64,000 bases of DNA from the NCBI RefSeq assembly GCF_033807575.1, contig NC_084707.1, positions 24,825,888 through 24,889,887 of the forward strand. The letters run 5' to 3'. The notes below the pieces were generated by a model. The model worked only from the letters and a program-made list of their open reading frames with translations, made no database searches and was not told where the DNA came from. The translations under genes were made by a program, and so were the position numbers. Source of the stretch: Cydia pomonella (lineage: Eukaryota; Arthropoda; Insecta; Lepidoptera; Tortricidae). Positions 1-11,250 of this stretch are shown here, in pieces (positions within the stretch are counted from its first letter, which is position 1; each line of letters starts with the position of its first letter).

Positions 1-369
1 CGAAAATGAGGCCCAATTGGCATCTCATCAATGAAGCCATCCATTTGATAGCGTCCAATAAAAAACAGAACGACTCCATTAAACTTTTACTTGCCCTAAA
101 CCTGTCGCAAATAAAATAACAACAAATTTGTATTCAATTCGCTGTCGCCATTATCTTGCGGAGCAGATGGCGCTTCTAAATAATGTATGGGTTGCTTCAA
201 TCGATCCCTGCACGGTGGGTATTAGGTTTTTGGGGACCTTTTTAAAACCATACTCAGCTGGCGTGTCAGAGATTGTTCTTAGAACTAAGAGATTTTCAGA
301 TAAATTGATATTTTAATTAATTAGATTTAATTAAGCAATAATTACGGAAAAGTTTGCTTTATTTTACCT
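1..369. other. AT-rich stretch, nothing recognised
   Basis: Both strands were read and no coding exon, repeat end or RNA gene was recognised. Short open frames here have no family resemblance. Confidence 0.5.
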
Positions 370-370
370 G

Positions 371-531
371 TAGCTGTACCACTAGTTGACATATGACGTT
401 TACGTTAGCGACTGTGTAAACCCGATCGTAGTCTGTCTCGCTCCCACTTATTTATTGGTGTGATAGAGAGGGAATATGATCGAATTCGCGCATTAGCTAA
501 CGTAAATGTCAAATGATAACTCGGGGTAGCC
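371..531. repeat. Imperfect foldback (MITE-like) element
   Basis: The two ends are imperfect reverse complements. The left arm reads GTAGCTGTACCAC then GACGTTTACGTTAGC; the right arm reads GCTAACGTAAATGTC then CGGGGTAGC. A short spacer containing TTATTTATTGG separates the arms. No coding capacity is seen. The structure fits a small non-autonomous DNA element, but no second copy was recognised in the window and no target duplication is clear. Confidence 0.5.
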
Positions 532-652
532 GTGATTGGATATGAAACCGATTTTTACCATATTTAAGTCGAATAACATTTTACTAAATATTTGATGGTC
601 AATAATGCCTACTATCAGTTCATATCTTGGAACTCACCATTGGATCATATAC

Positions 653-790
653 ATTTTACAGTACATATCGCGCTACTTTACCGCACTAGTGCGGTAATTA
701 TCTCTTTACGTGCCTATGTCGAAAATGTAGAGGGCCATATGTACTGTAAAACGTTGTACTATACACATGCGAATTTCCTACTTTTCAAAC
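653..790 (-). repeat. Partial copy of the double-hairpin repeat family
   Basis: On the minus strand this matches the second half of the repeat arrayed at 34498-35132. It has the TACAGTACATATGG arm, the inner GCACTAGTGCGG motif and, beyond it, a diverged version of the CGCACATGTATCGTACAACG segment. It is more diverged than the arrayed copies, so it is probably an older insertion. The first hairpin is missing. Confidence 0.7.
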
Positions 791-899
791 TTGTATCATA
801 ATGTACAGTCAGATGTAGAAAGAGGCCGCCTGCATAGACTGATTGTATACAGATTGGGGGTCACCTATATCTACAGCTGATTACAATTATTGTATTGAC

Positions 900-1140
900 G
901 ACCAGTTTGGCCTAGTGGGTAGTGACCCTGCCTACGAAGCCGATGGTCCCGGGTTCAAATCCTGGTAAGGGCATGTATTCGTGTGATGAGCATGGATATT
1001 TGTTCCTGAGTCATGGGTCTTTTCTATGTATTTAAGTATTTATAAATATTTATATATTATATATATCATTGTCTAAGTACCCTCAACACAAGCCTTATTG
1101 AGCTTACTGTGGGACTTAGTCAATTTGTGTAATAATGTCC
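900..1140 (+). mobile_element. tRNA-derived SINE, family A, near full length
   Basis: The head is tRNA-like, with an A-box-like TGGCCTAGTGGGTAGTGA and a B-box GGGTTCAAATCC, the internal promoter of RNA polymerase III. A body follows with the block CCTCAACACAAGCCTTATTG and the end TTGTGTAATAATGTCCTATA, then an AT-rich tail. A close copy lies at 31880-32105 and a reverse copy at 4925-5180. A functional tRNA is excluded because no cloverleaf acceptor closes and the repeat body follows at once. SINEs encode no protein and are mobilised by a LINE reverse transcriptase; which LINE served here is unknown. Confidence 0.88.
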
Positions 1141-1292
1141 TATAATATTTATTTATTTATGTTATTCTCAACTCATTCACGTCTTTCCAGTATACATCTC
1201 AAAGTTAATGGAATCAAAAGTTAATTTAAGACTTAAATAAGAAAATAGAAATAATATAGCTTTAATTGTATGGTCCCAAGAAGAGGCCTTTT

Positions 1293-1545
1293 GACGTGTA
1301 CCACATATTAGTGGAATGTGTGCGGAACGAGTCCTTTAGGAACCAACTGAAAATAGCCCATAAAACTTTTCACAATGTCGGTGGCTGTAATAGTGCCCTG
1401 GCTTTTCCATTGCCGGACGAGGCCAGAGCACTGTTCAAACTAGTATATATATACTCAGTAAGCGTAAATGAGTGTGACTGTATGTAGATTATATGGAGCG
1501 ACATAATTGCTAAGCGATATAGCTCTCTAGTAAAGATTTAAAAAA
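1293..1545 (+). mobile_element. 5'-truncated LINE 3' end with 15-bp target duplication
   Basis: A 253-bp insertion lies between two exact copies of AAGAAGAGGCCTTTT, at 1278-1292 and 1546-1560. It ends in a short A-rich tail, as expected for target-primed reverse transcription. The insert opens with a reading frame of about 65 codons up to TAG near 1486. It carries an H-x4-C pair (HILVEC), as in the Cys/His segment at the C-terminus of some non-LTR reverse transcriptases, then a 3' UTR. The frame is only the tail of an ORF2 and cannot make an active enzyme. The LINE clade was not determined. Confidence 0.75.
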
Positions 1546-1564
1546 AAGAAGAGGCCTTTTCCTG

Positions 1565-1690
1565 AAATCAGAATCAGAAATATTTATTGTGTAAACTGTG
1601 TAGGTACAAGAATATGACTATTAGGTACATTTTTTGATGAGTATCAACAGTTTTACCCTTCTCGGGCATACAATTATTTTTATCTTAAAC
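1565..1690 (-). mobile_element. LINE 3'-UTR fragment, minus strand
   Basis: It shares blocks with 44575-44790 in the same order: TTTATTG, AAACTGTGTA, GTATCAACAGTT, and a CTCG block before ACAATT. The copy at 44.6 kb starts with a TAAG-type simple tail, which places the 3' end on the left. It is non-coding and diverged. Confidence 0.5.
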
Positions 1691-4084
1691 TAGGTTTTAA
1701 TATTTTATCTGTTGTTACCTGGTTCTATTTTCCTTTAAAATTCATTTGTAGTTTTACATGTATGTAAATTGTATAATTTTTGGTGCGGTAAAGAATATTT
1801 ACTTACTTACTTTACTTACTTAAACTATATTTCTAAATCTTCTAGACCCTATTGTACTAAATCTCATGTGTGGAATACTGACTCCATTCGTCAAGTTATC
1901 AAAACTTGTGATTTGTTCTCTATAAATCCTTCATGATATCAGGTGTGAAAGTCGTAAATCTTTGGCAGTGTGTTTACATTGGTTACCCGTGTGCGAGCGA
2001 ATTGAAGCGAATGTGCGAAGTGTGCGAGTGGTGGAGGACCAGTGCGAGGTAAAAGCAAGAAAATATGTAGAATATAGCACTAGTTACTACTTTGGCCAAC
2101 TCGTAAATATATTATACCGAAGATTTTTAACAAACTTAAGATTTTAAACAGGTTTTTAAAGAAAGTTTAAAAACATTACTCTTAGATAATATTATAGACA
2201 GGTAGTACTTATATTTCTTACATATACAGTGTGTCCTTAGCCATTGGACAAAGCCGAAATGTACATATGCAATAGGGTATTTCATTTTCTATAAATTGGT
2301 ATTTACCGAATTCATTGTTCGGGTTATATGACTGCGGTCAACCTCAACTCCGTCAAACTTTTTATACATTTAGTATGATTTGATGCAGTTTAGATGCAGG
2401 CACAAATCTGGAGAATGACTCGCCCATTGCTCCGTAGAACCAATAAAGATAGTCTAATCTGATCTCTGAAAATCTGTGATATTCACAAAACTCTCAAAAT
2501 TATTAGGTAAAATATCTACCCAGTAAATATGTCGCAGCTCCAATTAAAGGATTCCGAAGTTACTCCAGTATAACATCGTGAACCGATCGGGGTTATCAAA
2601 TAATGAGGCTCGTGCTCGAAGCGTTGTCTTATCGCCAATATTGCCAATGGAGGCACGCGAAATTCCCGCTTATCGTATCTGATATCGTCTGGAGGCGGTC
2701 CCAGAGTTTAAAAGTTACTGTACTCGCGTGTACTGAACTGATAGAGCTCGTGTAATATGATCTGGCAAAGTTGATATAGTGGCAAATTGCCAAGTATAAT
2801 ACTGATTATTGGAAAACTATATGCAATATATATAATGATTGTGTTTCATTTAATATATTCCATAAAATTGTATACTATATATAAATTATCTATTTTTAAG
2901 ATTTTAATTCTTTTTAATTATATTTACCCGGTATCTTCTCGGGGATGTGGCGTACGATTAGAACCAGTGGTAGTATGGCATGTAATATGCCTCATTTATT
3001 TATTTAAACATAACATCACAAATATCCAAAAAAGAGTCCAAATAGCGGACTTAACGCCTTGCAGCAGTCTCCACCAATCAACCGCTGGGCAAAACAGAAA
3101 ACGGTTAGTTTGGTGCAGGATTGTAAAGTGTGAGTATGAAAATAGGCACACGCTCAATTGAAGAATAAAGTCTTTCGTTCTCACTAGCTGTCCGCGCATG
3201 TAGGGGTGGACGAGAAGATCTTGGGGTCGTGGATGAGGTGAGTTAAATGGCACTCGTAGTCCAATACATGCATGTATAATACTTTAACTTTGATGATACA
3301 TAGATATTAAAAGTTATCACTGATTTTAAGCGGACGGGCACAACCGTCCGTCGCAAGATTGCTGAGAGAATGCCGCTGCCGGCCCCACTTTTCCGCGCCC
3401 CGCACCATGCATTGCGTCGGTGACGGCTCCCGAAGATGCCCGAACAAAGACGAGGCGTTAACACTAGCAGTTTACGACATATTTCAAGCATAAATATAAT
3501 AAATGCAAGGTTAGCGAGACTTTACTAAAGTACAGACATTTTCAAAAGATCTACTTGCAAATCAAATTCCTTTATCTATTATTCTAGAATCACGAAAATT
3601 AGAAACAGAAGAAATTTAATAAGAACTTTTTTTACCATCATATATGGACCACTAAAACACAGTTCAAATTTGAGCGATAATCGCAACACAGACTAGAGTG
3701 TAACAATCAAAAATATCTCAGCAAAATAAGTATAAAATTACACATTAAGTTGAAAAACTGACAAAATGTTAATATGGGCTTTCGCGTCAATGTTCATTTG
3801 AGTCCCTCATACGTCAGCTGACGTTATGTGAGTTTGTCAGTCTGGTAAGCCACCAGCTGATATTCAACGGATAAAATGTTTCGTGCAGTGCCGTGTTTCC
3901 GGCAACGATGTGAAATCTAGAACATTCAGGTCATTTATCTACTTTAAACCTAAAAAGTCTCACAATTCTTCTAATTTGTTGTAAATCATGTTATGTGCGA
4001 CTTTAACCTACTTGCAGCTTATTCAGAAACTATCATCCGAGTAATCTCATTTATTTTATATGTGTACAAACCAAAAATTTCACA
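1691..4084. other. Mostly featureless AT-rich DNA
   Basis: No convincing exon was found. A TTAC-type simple run lies near 1800-1820. A more GC-rich patch at 3360-3470 has no sustained reading frame with splice sites. The open frame of 124 codons at 2787-3161 has AT-driven composition (I, Y and L rich) and no family resemblance, so it is not called. The segment near 2040 (GAGGTAAAAG) resembles a splice donor but no matching exon was recognised. Confidence 0.4.
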
Positions 4085-4205
4085 TGTCGTGCCGTATTTA
4101 TAGTAGGTGTTGCCGTTTTTCCTACACCATGTTGCATTTGAGACAGCGAGAACGATATATCATTTTGGATGTTTCTTTATCCTCGGATGTTGATGAGCAA
4201 ACAGG
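4085..4205. repeat. Dispersed repeat, copy 1
   Basis: The block AACGATATATCAT, followed by a diverged GATGTTTCTTTATCC and CGGATGT, recurs in the same order at 9545-9640. The two copies differ by many substitutions. No terminal repeats or coding frame were identified. Confidence 0.55.
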
Positions 4206-4306
4206 TGTATTTTTTTTGTGTTAGGTTATTTTACGTAAAATTAAACGTAGTTTTACTTTCTTTGGGAGTGTAAATTCAAACTTCTGAAATTTCATCCTTA
4301 GTGCCG

Positions 4307-4465
4307 GTGGATAGAGTGGAGGTACATCTCCGGAAACTCGGCGTCATCGTCAGTAAAAGCTGGCGTGAATCCACGCAGAACCGGGTAAAATTGCGTGCTC
4401 TTGTGTTGGAGCCCAAGACTCATTTTGGGTCATCGCGCCAAATAAGTAAGTAAGTAAGAATACGT
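4307..4465 (+). mobile_element. RTE-type LINE ORF2 C-terminus remnant
   Basis: The frame starting at about 4318 reads through roughly 48 codons to a stop at the TAAG tail. It contains VHLRKLGV, WRESTQNR and LEPKTHFGS, close to the conserved C-terminal tail of RTE-clade reverse transcriptases in insects (pattern W-x-x-x-A-Q-D-R, then THFG). It ends in a TAAG microsatellite (4445-4461), as RTE elements often do. The rest of the ORF is absent, so this is a dead 5'-truncated insertion. The 44.0-44.6 kb fragment is a longer relative. Confidence 0.72.
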
Positions 4466-4710
4466 AATTCAAGAAATACCTGTCGAGGTGTAAATAGTTT
4501 TATATAAAAATGTCCGGGAATTGAGGAAATTAATTTAATTTTAAGTATAGTCCACAAGTTCAATGCGTATTTTTTATTTAGGTATTTCCTTCAACTTTTA
4601 AATATATTTTTCCAAAATATTACGCATTTAAGTAATAGTCACACCAAAAACACATTTTGCCATAACACTAAGATATTTACGTATTTAATAGTCACACCTG
4701 CAGCGGTATC

Positions 4711-4817
4711 ATGGTCGAATTTTTGTCACCTGTCACTATGCCTGTCACTTTCGTATTTACATACTTGTTAGAACGTGACAGGCATGGTGACAAATTTAAT
4801 GATAAAACGCCGACCAT
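4711..4817. repeat. Foldback MITE of about 107 bp
   Basis: The outer ends ATGGTCG and CGACCAT are inverted, and the inner arms ATGCCTGTCAC and GTGACAGGCAT are inverted. Related words recur near 37780-37830 (ATGGTCGG, ATGCCTGTCACGTTCTAAC), suggesting a second, degraded copy. There is no coding capacity. Confidence 0.65.
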
Positions 4818-4924
4818 CTTAGCCCTCCTGAATGAAGATGTTAGAGTTAATTTCAGACTATCGTTTGAAAGCTTTGTGATTATAATTGGGCTGTTTTTTG
4901 GTGCCTAGACTATTTCCTGAACAA

Positions 4925-5180
4925 GTATTAAATAATAAATAAATATTATAAGACATAATTACACTAATTAACTAAGTCCCACAGTACGGTCAATAAGGCT
5001 TGTGTTGTGGGTACTTAGATATTAGACAACGATAGATATAATATATAAATATGTACATAGAAAACACCCATAACTCAGGAACAAAAACATGCTCAACACA
5101 AATAAAAGCTTTTACCGGGATTTGAACCCCGGACCATTGGTTTCATAGACATGGTCGTTACCGTCTAGGCCAGAGACGTC
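4925..5180 (-). mobile_element. tRNA-derived SINE, family A, minus strand
   Basis: Read on the minus strand it has the tRNA-like head (GGTTTGAACCCCGG is the reverse-strand B-box region), the CTCAGGAACAAA block seen inverted, and the AAGGCTTGTGTTG body block. It ends toward 4925 in a TATTTATTTATT-type tail when read from the minus strand. It is more diverged than the copies at 0.9 and 31.9 kb. Confidence 0.82.
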
Positions 5181-6282
5181 ATCAAAGAGATCAAATCTTT
5201 TCTTGAACAGGCATGAGAGCTGACATTTACAAGTTTGTCAGTCTGTTAAGGCCCTGCATCGAAAAATAACGGGATCTTTGAAGCGTGGCAGGGGCTAGCC
5301 CCGGAAACAAACAGACGTGTTTTTCGGATATATGTATCTTGACTATATGATAAGAGATATGATACTAGTCGAAACAAAAAGGCATAAAATTTCCTCGATA
5401 GAATATAAATCCAAAGTTACATCTACATTTTTAGTGTTTACCTCAGTGCAACTAGAAAACACATCTTCATCCAGCATAATCCACATTAAAGTAAAGGTTT
5501 TCATCTCGTCTTAAACATCATTCAACTAAATATTAACTTATTATCTTATACAAACGGATTTATTCTCGTTTTTGATTTTATGAATTCAACAGAAAACGCC
5601 CATTTTACGCAGTTCGGCTTCTCTTTCTGTCATGCGTCAAAGTCATAAATGCGTCCTTTATGCCAGTAATGTTAGATGGCCGTGGTGCCTCAAAGAGGTA
5701 AGACCTATGTCAAATCGCGCAGCGCTCCAAATTACGTAAAATCGACATATCCAATAAACGTTGAGTCGTAGCTCTATTAACTAGTAACGGAATCCGAGGT
5801 CTACTACGAATGGAGCTATCTTTACAGGCCTATACGTTACGCATGTGTGCGTGTTTGCCTAGCTACGTCAAAGTCTAATACTCTTTGAACAATTACAACG
5901 GGTATGGAAATTTCGACAGCTTCTGTAATGTATCGGTAGCTGTGTGGTCGTGTAGACACCAAAGAAGAAATGCGAGACATCTATAGACCCATCGAATCTA
6001 ATCGTAACTTTTTGTTTTCTTTTTTTGTTCCTATATAATATCTTTATTCCTTATTTTCTATTTTATTGTAAAAGTAAATCTTGTCTGTCTTATACAGAAA
6101 TAAAGTTATTCTTTTAAATATGTGTATTAAAAACATATTTTAATGACACGAATAATTTTATTTTATTCATACCAATTTTTGTATAGCCTAGGTAATCTTT
6201 ATGTAAAACAAATATACTTACTTATTATATTAAAAAAAAACGAAAAAAATCAACACGTTTATTAGAAAAAAAAAACTCGTTT
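5181..6282. other. AT-rich stretch, nothing recognised
   Basis: A possible donor-like GAG/GTAAG at about 5697 follows a short ATG frame, but no acceptor or partner exon was seen. Around 6085-6110 the words ACAGAAATAAAGTTATTC look like a LINE-type polyadenylation end; its family is unknown. Confidence 0.35.
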
Positions 6283-6345
6283 GCACGGGCCGGGGTTTGA
6301 ACCAGCAACCTCTGATTTGTAATCCGCATGCCTTAAGAACAATTC
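6283..6345 (-). mobile_element. tRNA-like SINE head remnant
   Basis: On the minus strand the B-box GGTTCAAACCCCGG sits in a tRNA-like context preceded by GATTACAAATCAGAGGTTG. Only about 60 bases are preserved. There is no acceptor stem pairing, so it is a SINE or tRNA fragment and not a tRNA gene. Confidence 0.55.
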
Positions 6346-6802
6346 ACATAATTTATTTAACAGGATACTGTCAAAACGTCAATGACTAATATGACTTTTC
6401 AGAAAAGAGTAAAGTTTTCTTTCTTTTTTTATATGGGTACGCTGACAGCTGTCGTGTCAATACGATTTTGCGAGATTTGGCGTTTTTAGGTTTAAAATTG
6501 AAAATGAAATGAAAATCCTCCCCATCGAGTTTGAAAAATACTATAAATGTTAACATATACAGGATGGTTTTCGATAATGTACATCTTAGAACTTAAACTG
6601 TTTTTAATTTCTTTTTTTTTTCAGATTTTAAAATTATACCGCTCTACTTTTATACCTTAATAATTTAATATATCTTAGTCTTGACAAAGACTATTAAAGT
6701 TTTATACTTAGTTTTCGCTTACTAACAATGTCTTTACAAAATCGCTTTCCTGTAAGTTTAGGCAATTGCTATAGCAGATACCACCATTTAACAGCAGTAT
6801 CA

Positions 6803-6910
6803 GAGGGCCTACTGCGAACCACGTTCGACGGGTTGCCTCTCTGTCGCACTTGTAAATTCGTACGTAAGTGTGACAGGGAGGCAACACGTCGAACGTGGTT
6901 CGCGGTAGGC
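6803..6910. repeat. Foldback element F, copy 1
   Basis: This is a nearly perfect palindrome of about 108 bp. The left arm has GGCCTACTGCGAACCACG and GGGTTGCCTCTCTGTC; the right arm has GACAGGGAGGCAACACG and CGTGGTTCGCGGTAGGC. The loop is GCACTTGTAAATTCGTACGTA. A second copy lies at 57661-57772. There is no open frame longer than chance. Confidence 0.82.
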
Positions 6911-9544
6911 ACTTAGTTCATTACACTTGGTTCGGTGCTTCAACCTCTTGTCTAACTGTCTGATAATTAAAATAGTTCCTAATAGACGGCGTTGTGCAAT
7001 TATGGATATCCCGATCAAACTTTTCATTTCAGAGGAACGCGATTCTGTGTTGATAATGTTAGGCTATACTTTATTTGTCCATGCTCTTGAAACCATTAGC
7101 CAACCAATTAGCTTATGGCGGGCATTGAAGGGTCGTTCTTTGAAATTAGATTATTAAATATAATTTCAATATATCAGGGGAATAATAAAATCGATAAAAA
7201 GAAAGTAAAAGCGACGTGGGAATGAAAAAAACCGATAAGGGAATGACAAGGAATGACATAATGACAATGAATTTCGGAACAATTAGTTCCAAAATAATAC
7301 AATGAATCATAGAACGCTCTTAGCAAGTTAATGTTATTTTTAAGATCTATAGAACGAAGTGCCAAACGTTGATTTTAGTTGAAACCCCAGTCCAAAGGCA
7401 TGGAATGAGAACCAGGGGAAAAAAATAAGTATGTCTTTGATCAACTGTTATGATTACGATCATTTTTACTTAATCCATGAAAGTAAATAATCATTTACTT
7501 GACATATGATTTAACATTGTACATGCCCATGAAGAATACATTTTATATCAAAACACACGGGAATGAAAATCACAGTGATCTAAAGCCAGGGGAACGATAT
7601 TATGAAATCGTTTATTTCAGGTGAAAGACCCATAATTACATCACAAACAAACGAAAATACAATACAAATTAACTTAAATTAAAAACAGTCAAAATAACAA
7701 TCATAAATACATACGTCAATTTTGTGTTACCTGTAAGAATAGCATATATTTTTAAGAAAATAAGTAAACTGAATATCAATATACTTAGTAATTTACCTCT
7801 AGTTTTATGTCAACCTAATATCCTAAGATCATTTATTAGAAACATATTAAGAAGTTCGAAATGTCACGGAACGTGTAGTGTGACTTCCTCGGATTTTATC
7901 ATATTTTATTTTTCTTTGAAAGTGATTTTGGAAGAATTTTATATCAAATGTTAACACTTACACCTATTCCACAATAGGGTTTATAAATTGAATGGATATA
8001 TAACGACTATAACAATTTTAATAACATACATCTTGTGATCAGTTTTCGTGTCACCGCCGCGCGTGGTAACATAAACATGCAGTACTCGGTAGAAAGTTAC
8101 CTTTACGTCTGGCAGTCTTTTTAAGGCTATTTTTTTAGAACAGCAATACTGTGTTGGTGCCATATTTGCAAATGGCTGAAGGGAGAAGTGTTGTCGAAAA
8201 TTATTTATTTGTGTTAATTAAAAAAAAGGTCAACCTTAACGCGTCACCGCCGTGTTTGAGTTTTAAAAGTCTGTACTCATTTCACGTTATTGTTTGTAAC
8301 ATAAGATATACCTAATACATTCGAGATTGAGCTAATTATTTAATATTTGTAAAGTCAAAGGTAATTTTTAGGTAATACCGAACATGTTTCAAATTGTCAC
8401 GACAGTGGCCTCAATTTTGTCCCCGCCACAGACTTTTGAATCCACGTTCGTGACATATAGACACGTGGTCGTGACATTCTCAATTCGTTTGATTAATTTA
8501 GAGGCATATTCACTCTTTAGAAATGGATTTTATTAGCTACGTTCATTTGTTATTATTGCCCAACTGCCAAAGCAGAAAAATGGTTTCCGCGTGTATGTGG
8601 ATGTATGATGTGTATCCGATTCTTTGTCACGCTCTACAGCGCTAGTTTGACGAATTTCAACGTATGAGCTGTCATTCGATGTGTCTTAGTTATGGGAGTA
8701 ACTTAGGCTATATTAAAAATATTGTATAATTCAAAATAGTGCAGCTGAGGGACACTTTGTGACAGCCGTGATTATGTACTCATTTTATTTACCTTTTCTG
8801 AGGGTATTAAGCTTGACCATATGCATCAAAAAATGCTTTTTATACGTAACAATATGTGAAAAATAAAAAGCTTTTATGAAAAAATATTTTTCTGGACACA
8901 ATTTAAGAATCACCCTGATTGTTTGAGTAATTGTTTAAAAGTTATTAGTTGAATATTACATATTTCAGCGTAATAAAAATACTTACTTCACTTTTTTTTA
9001 GTAGTTTTCGTTGTTACCATAATACTTACTTTTTTCTTTTTTATATGTAGGTAGTTACCACTGACAACTGTGATTCACTATCATCCGAAAAATTGGTCGT
9101 CGGAAAACGGCACCCTGTATTTCCTGCCTCAACAATATATTACTAAAAAAAATATGATAACTAACAATGTAACTAACAAATTATACTTACAATTAACTAT
9201 ACTATTAACATCTTCCAAAAATCAACAATAATAATTGGCTATATTGTAGTCTCAGATTTATTACAATTTACAACAATATATATTTTTATTTTCTAGTATC
9301 AAGTAATAACGCCATCTTTTTTATTTTCTAAGAATTAAGTTTCTGGCCGACCGCGTATGATCGTAGTAAACTTTTGTAACGCTAGATGGAGCTTTCACCT
9401 TCACGTGCGCCGCGGACTCCGCGGAGCGCTTCCATGTGTGCGTGCTAGCGGGGAGTGAGGAAGCTAGCGGGCGTGGCTTACGAACCGGTATTCGCGGCTT
9501 TAGTAGGCCCTTAATTCGCAGGTAAATATTTAAGGAACGTGATG
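6911..9544. other. AT-rich stretch with scattered GGGAATGA words
   Basis: Short words GGGAATGA and AGGGGAA recur irregularly between about 7175 and 7600, without a fixed period. Segments beginning GTCACCGCCG recur at about 8048 and 8242. No exon was recognised. A GC-rich patch at 9340-9490 has the small palindrome CCGCGGACTCCGCGG and could be a fragment of a regulatory region, but nothing supports a promoter call. Confidence 0.35.
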
Positions 9545-9640
9545 TACCTCTCGTACCAAAACAGTACTGCGAGATAGCGACAACGATATATCATCAAGGA
9601 CGTTTCCTTATCCCGCGGATATGGGCGGGTACCGTACACC
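9545..9640. repeat. Dispersed repeat, copy 2
   Basis: It matches 4085-4205 through AACGATATATCAT and a later CGGATAT/CGGATGT block. See the first copy for details. Confidence 0.55.
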
Positions 9641-9792
9641 GTGTGCGATTGTTTTGTTTTGTTGCTTATTACATAAGTCTATGTATACTTTTAGTACAAA
9701 TTCGACTCAAGTTTTGAACGAAAATAAAAGAAACCACAAAATTTTTTCTCTCTCGAAAGCGCAAAACATGCTCTGGGTCGTACAAAGTTAAG

Positions 9793-10003
9793 GTTATATT
9801 CGAATGGTGACTACATTGCTGTTACAGCGTAACCGCTGCAGCGATATCACGAGCGACGCCACTGTCAATCTTCATAATAAAATAAGTGATGAATTGGACG
9901 TTCTAATGGCGACATCAATGTGGTAACGACAAAACGCAATTTATCAATAAAATTGACAGCGACATCACCCGCGTTATCACTGCAGTAACCATCCGAATGT
10001 AAC
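9793..10003. repeat. MITE with inverted ends, about 211 bp
   Basis: The left end GTTATATTCGAATGGTGACT and the right end ATGGTTACTGCAG-type sequence (ending CATCCGAATGTAAC on +) are imperfect inverted repeats. The inner part is rich in GCGAC words on both sides. No coding frame. The target duplication is not clear. Confidence 0.6.
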
Positions 10004-10078
10004 ATTATGATTTTGTTTCAAGTTCTACTGACTGCGCCAGTAAAGGAAACATTAATTTCATACCAATACGACACAAAA

Positions 10079-10212
10079 AGGGTGGATGACATTTTGAAAA
10101 TCGCGGGGCACTTCTGGATGAGACTAGCCTAGGACCAGGATAAGTAGCGTGCACGAAAAGAAGCCTATGCACTGTAGTGGGCGACTGGAGGCTAAAATGA
10201 TGATGATGATAA
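10079..10212 (+). mobile_element. RTE-like LINE 3' end with ATG-repeat tail
   Basis: One frame reads VDDILKIAGHFW, then A-x-DQDK and EAYAL, with stops replacing several residues. It ends in a GATGATGATGAT tail. This matches the common C-terminal pattern of insect RTE-like reverse transcriptases (D-D-I/L, W-x-x-x-A-Q-D-R). The in-frame stops show that it is dead. Confidence 0.68.
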
Positions 10213-10989
10213 CAACAGTTTTTATTATGTAATAAAGAAATATATTTTCTAAGAATCAGTTTCTTTAATTATAATCTTAATCATTATACTTCCAGAATAT
10301 TCGACATTTATCAGAAACACATATCATCCCTTTCTCACTCACTCATTCGCCCGCACCTTTATTTCAAAAGCACCCCTTCTTATTAAACACAAGGCCCAAA
10401 TTATGTACTACATTCCTAAAATCTAATTATTGATGACGATAAAGATAAAGATAACAATAATTTATTTTTCAAAGATGAGCAAATTAACGTAAAGACGTGT
10501 TATGTTCAAAGTAGTCCTTCATACTTTGCCTCTCGGCAATGATTTCTCAGGATGAAGTTGTAATTTACTTGTTGGCTCCTTTTATACCGTAAAAAATATA
10601 TTTTAGACAAAGATTTGCTAAGAGGCGGAGAACATAAGCTTCTTATAATACTACGAGCTTCTCATGCCTTTGAACGACCAAAGGCAGTTTCAATAATTCA
10701 ACAAACGGCCGCGTACTGATTTAGGCAACTCATTAATAAGCCCGACTAATATTTGAAATGCTAATATTGACTACACTCAGTGTGATTGATGAACGATGAT
10801 CAAAAGAACGAGTGAACATTTGTACTGGTCGGAATTAGGAGTTAGTGTGGAACAACGGTCAATATTTAACGGTAAAATCGCATAATTTAAAAATTAGTAA
10901 GTATGACTTTGATGGTACTGTTGAGCGTTTTGATTTTATAATTACAAATTACTCGTGAAAAGAAAAATTCGTAATGGTTTTGACAATTT
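10213..10989. other. AT-rich stretch, nothing recognised
   Basis: No exon or repeat boundary could be supported. The part around 10445-10575 has the style of a reverse-strand LINE 3' UTR (AATAATTTATTTTTC start), but no second copy was found in the window. Confidence 0.35.
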
Positions 10990-11250
10990 GATGGAGTCGT
11001 TTAATAATAATAATAAATTATTTATTTATGATGTTTTTTTTTGTATGACGATATTTTGTGAAATTCTTAGTATTAAATTTGATCTATGAAATATATTCAT
11101 TATTTAGTATTATATATGGAATAATATTTACATCAATAAATTGCTCTGATAATTAGCTTAAGATAATTATATGTAATACTGTCTTACTATTCATAAGTGC
11201 TTGTTGCTAGGCCTACATGAATAAAGTATACTTATTTGAATATGAACTGA
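10990..11250 (+). mobile_element. LINE 3'-UTR fragment (family G), plus strand
   Basis: It is the reverse-complement partner of 17436-17665. Shared blocks in order are TGATGTTT, GACGAT, TTTTGTGAAATTCTTA, CATCAATAAATTGCTCTGAT, AAGTGCTTGTTGCTAGGCCTA and TGAATAAAG. The last block holds an AATAAA polyadenylation signal and is followed by a short repetitive tail (GAACTGAACTGAA). It is non-coding; ORF2 is not preserved. Confidence 0.68.

Noticed and set aside
900..980. tRNA gene (A and B boxes)
   Set aside because: No acceptor stem closes and a repeat body shared with other copies follows directly; this is a SINE head.
2787..3161. 124-codon open frame as a gene
   Set aside because: Composition dominated by I, Y, L and K as expected from AT-rich chance frames; no motif or splice support.
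9340..9490. CpG-rich promoter
   Set aside because: GC-rich patch without TATA/initiator arrangement or adjacent exon; not enough support.
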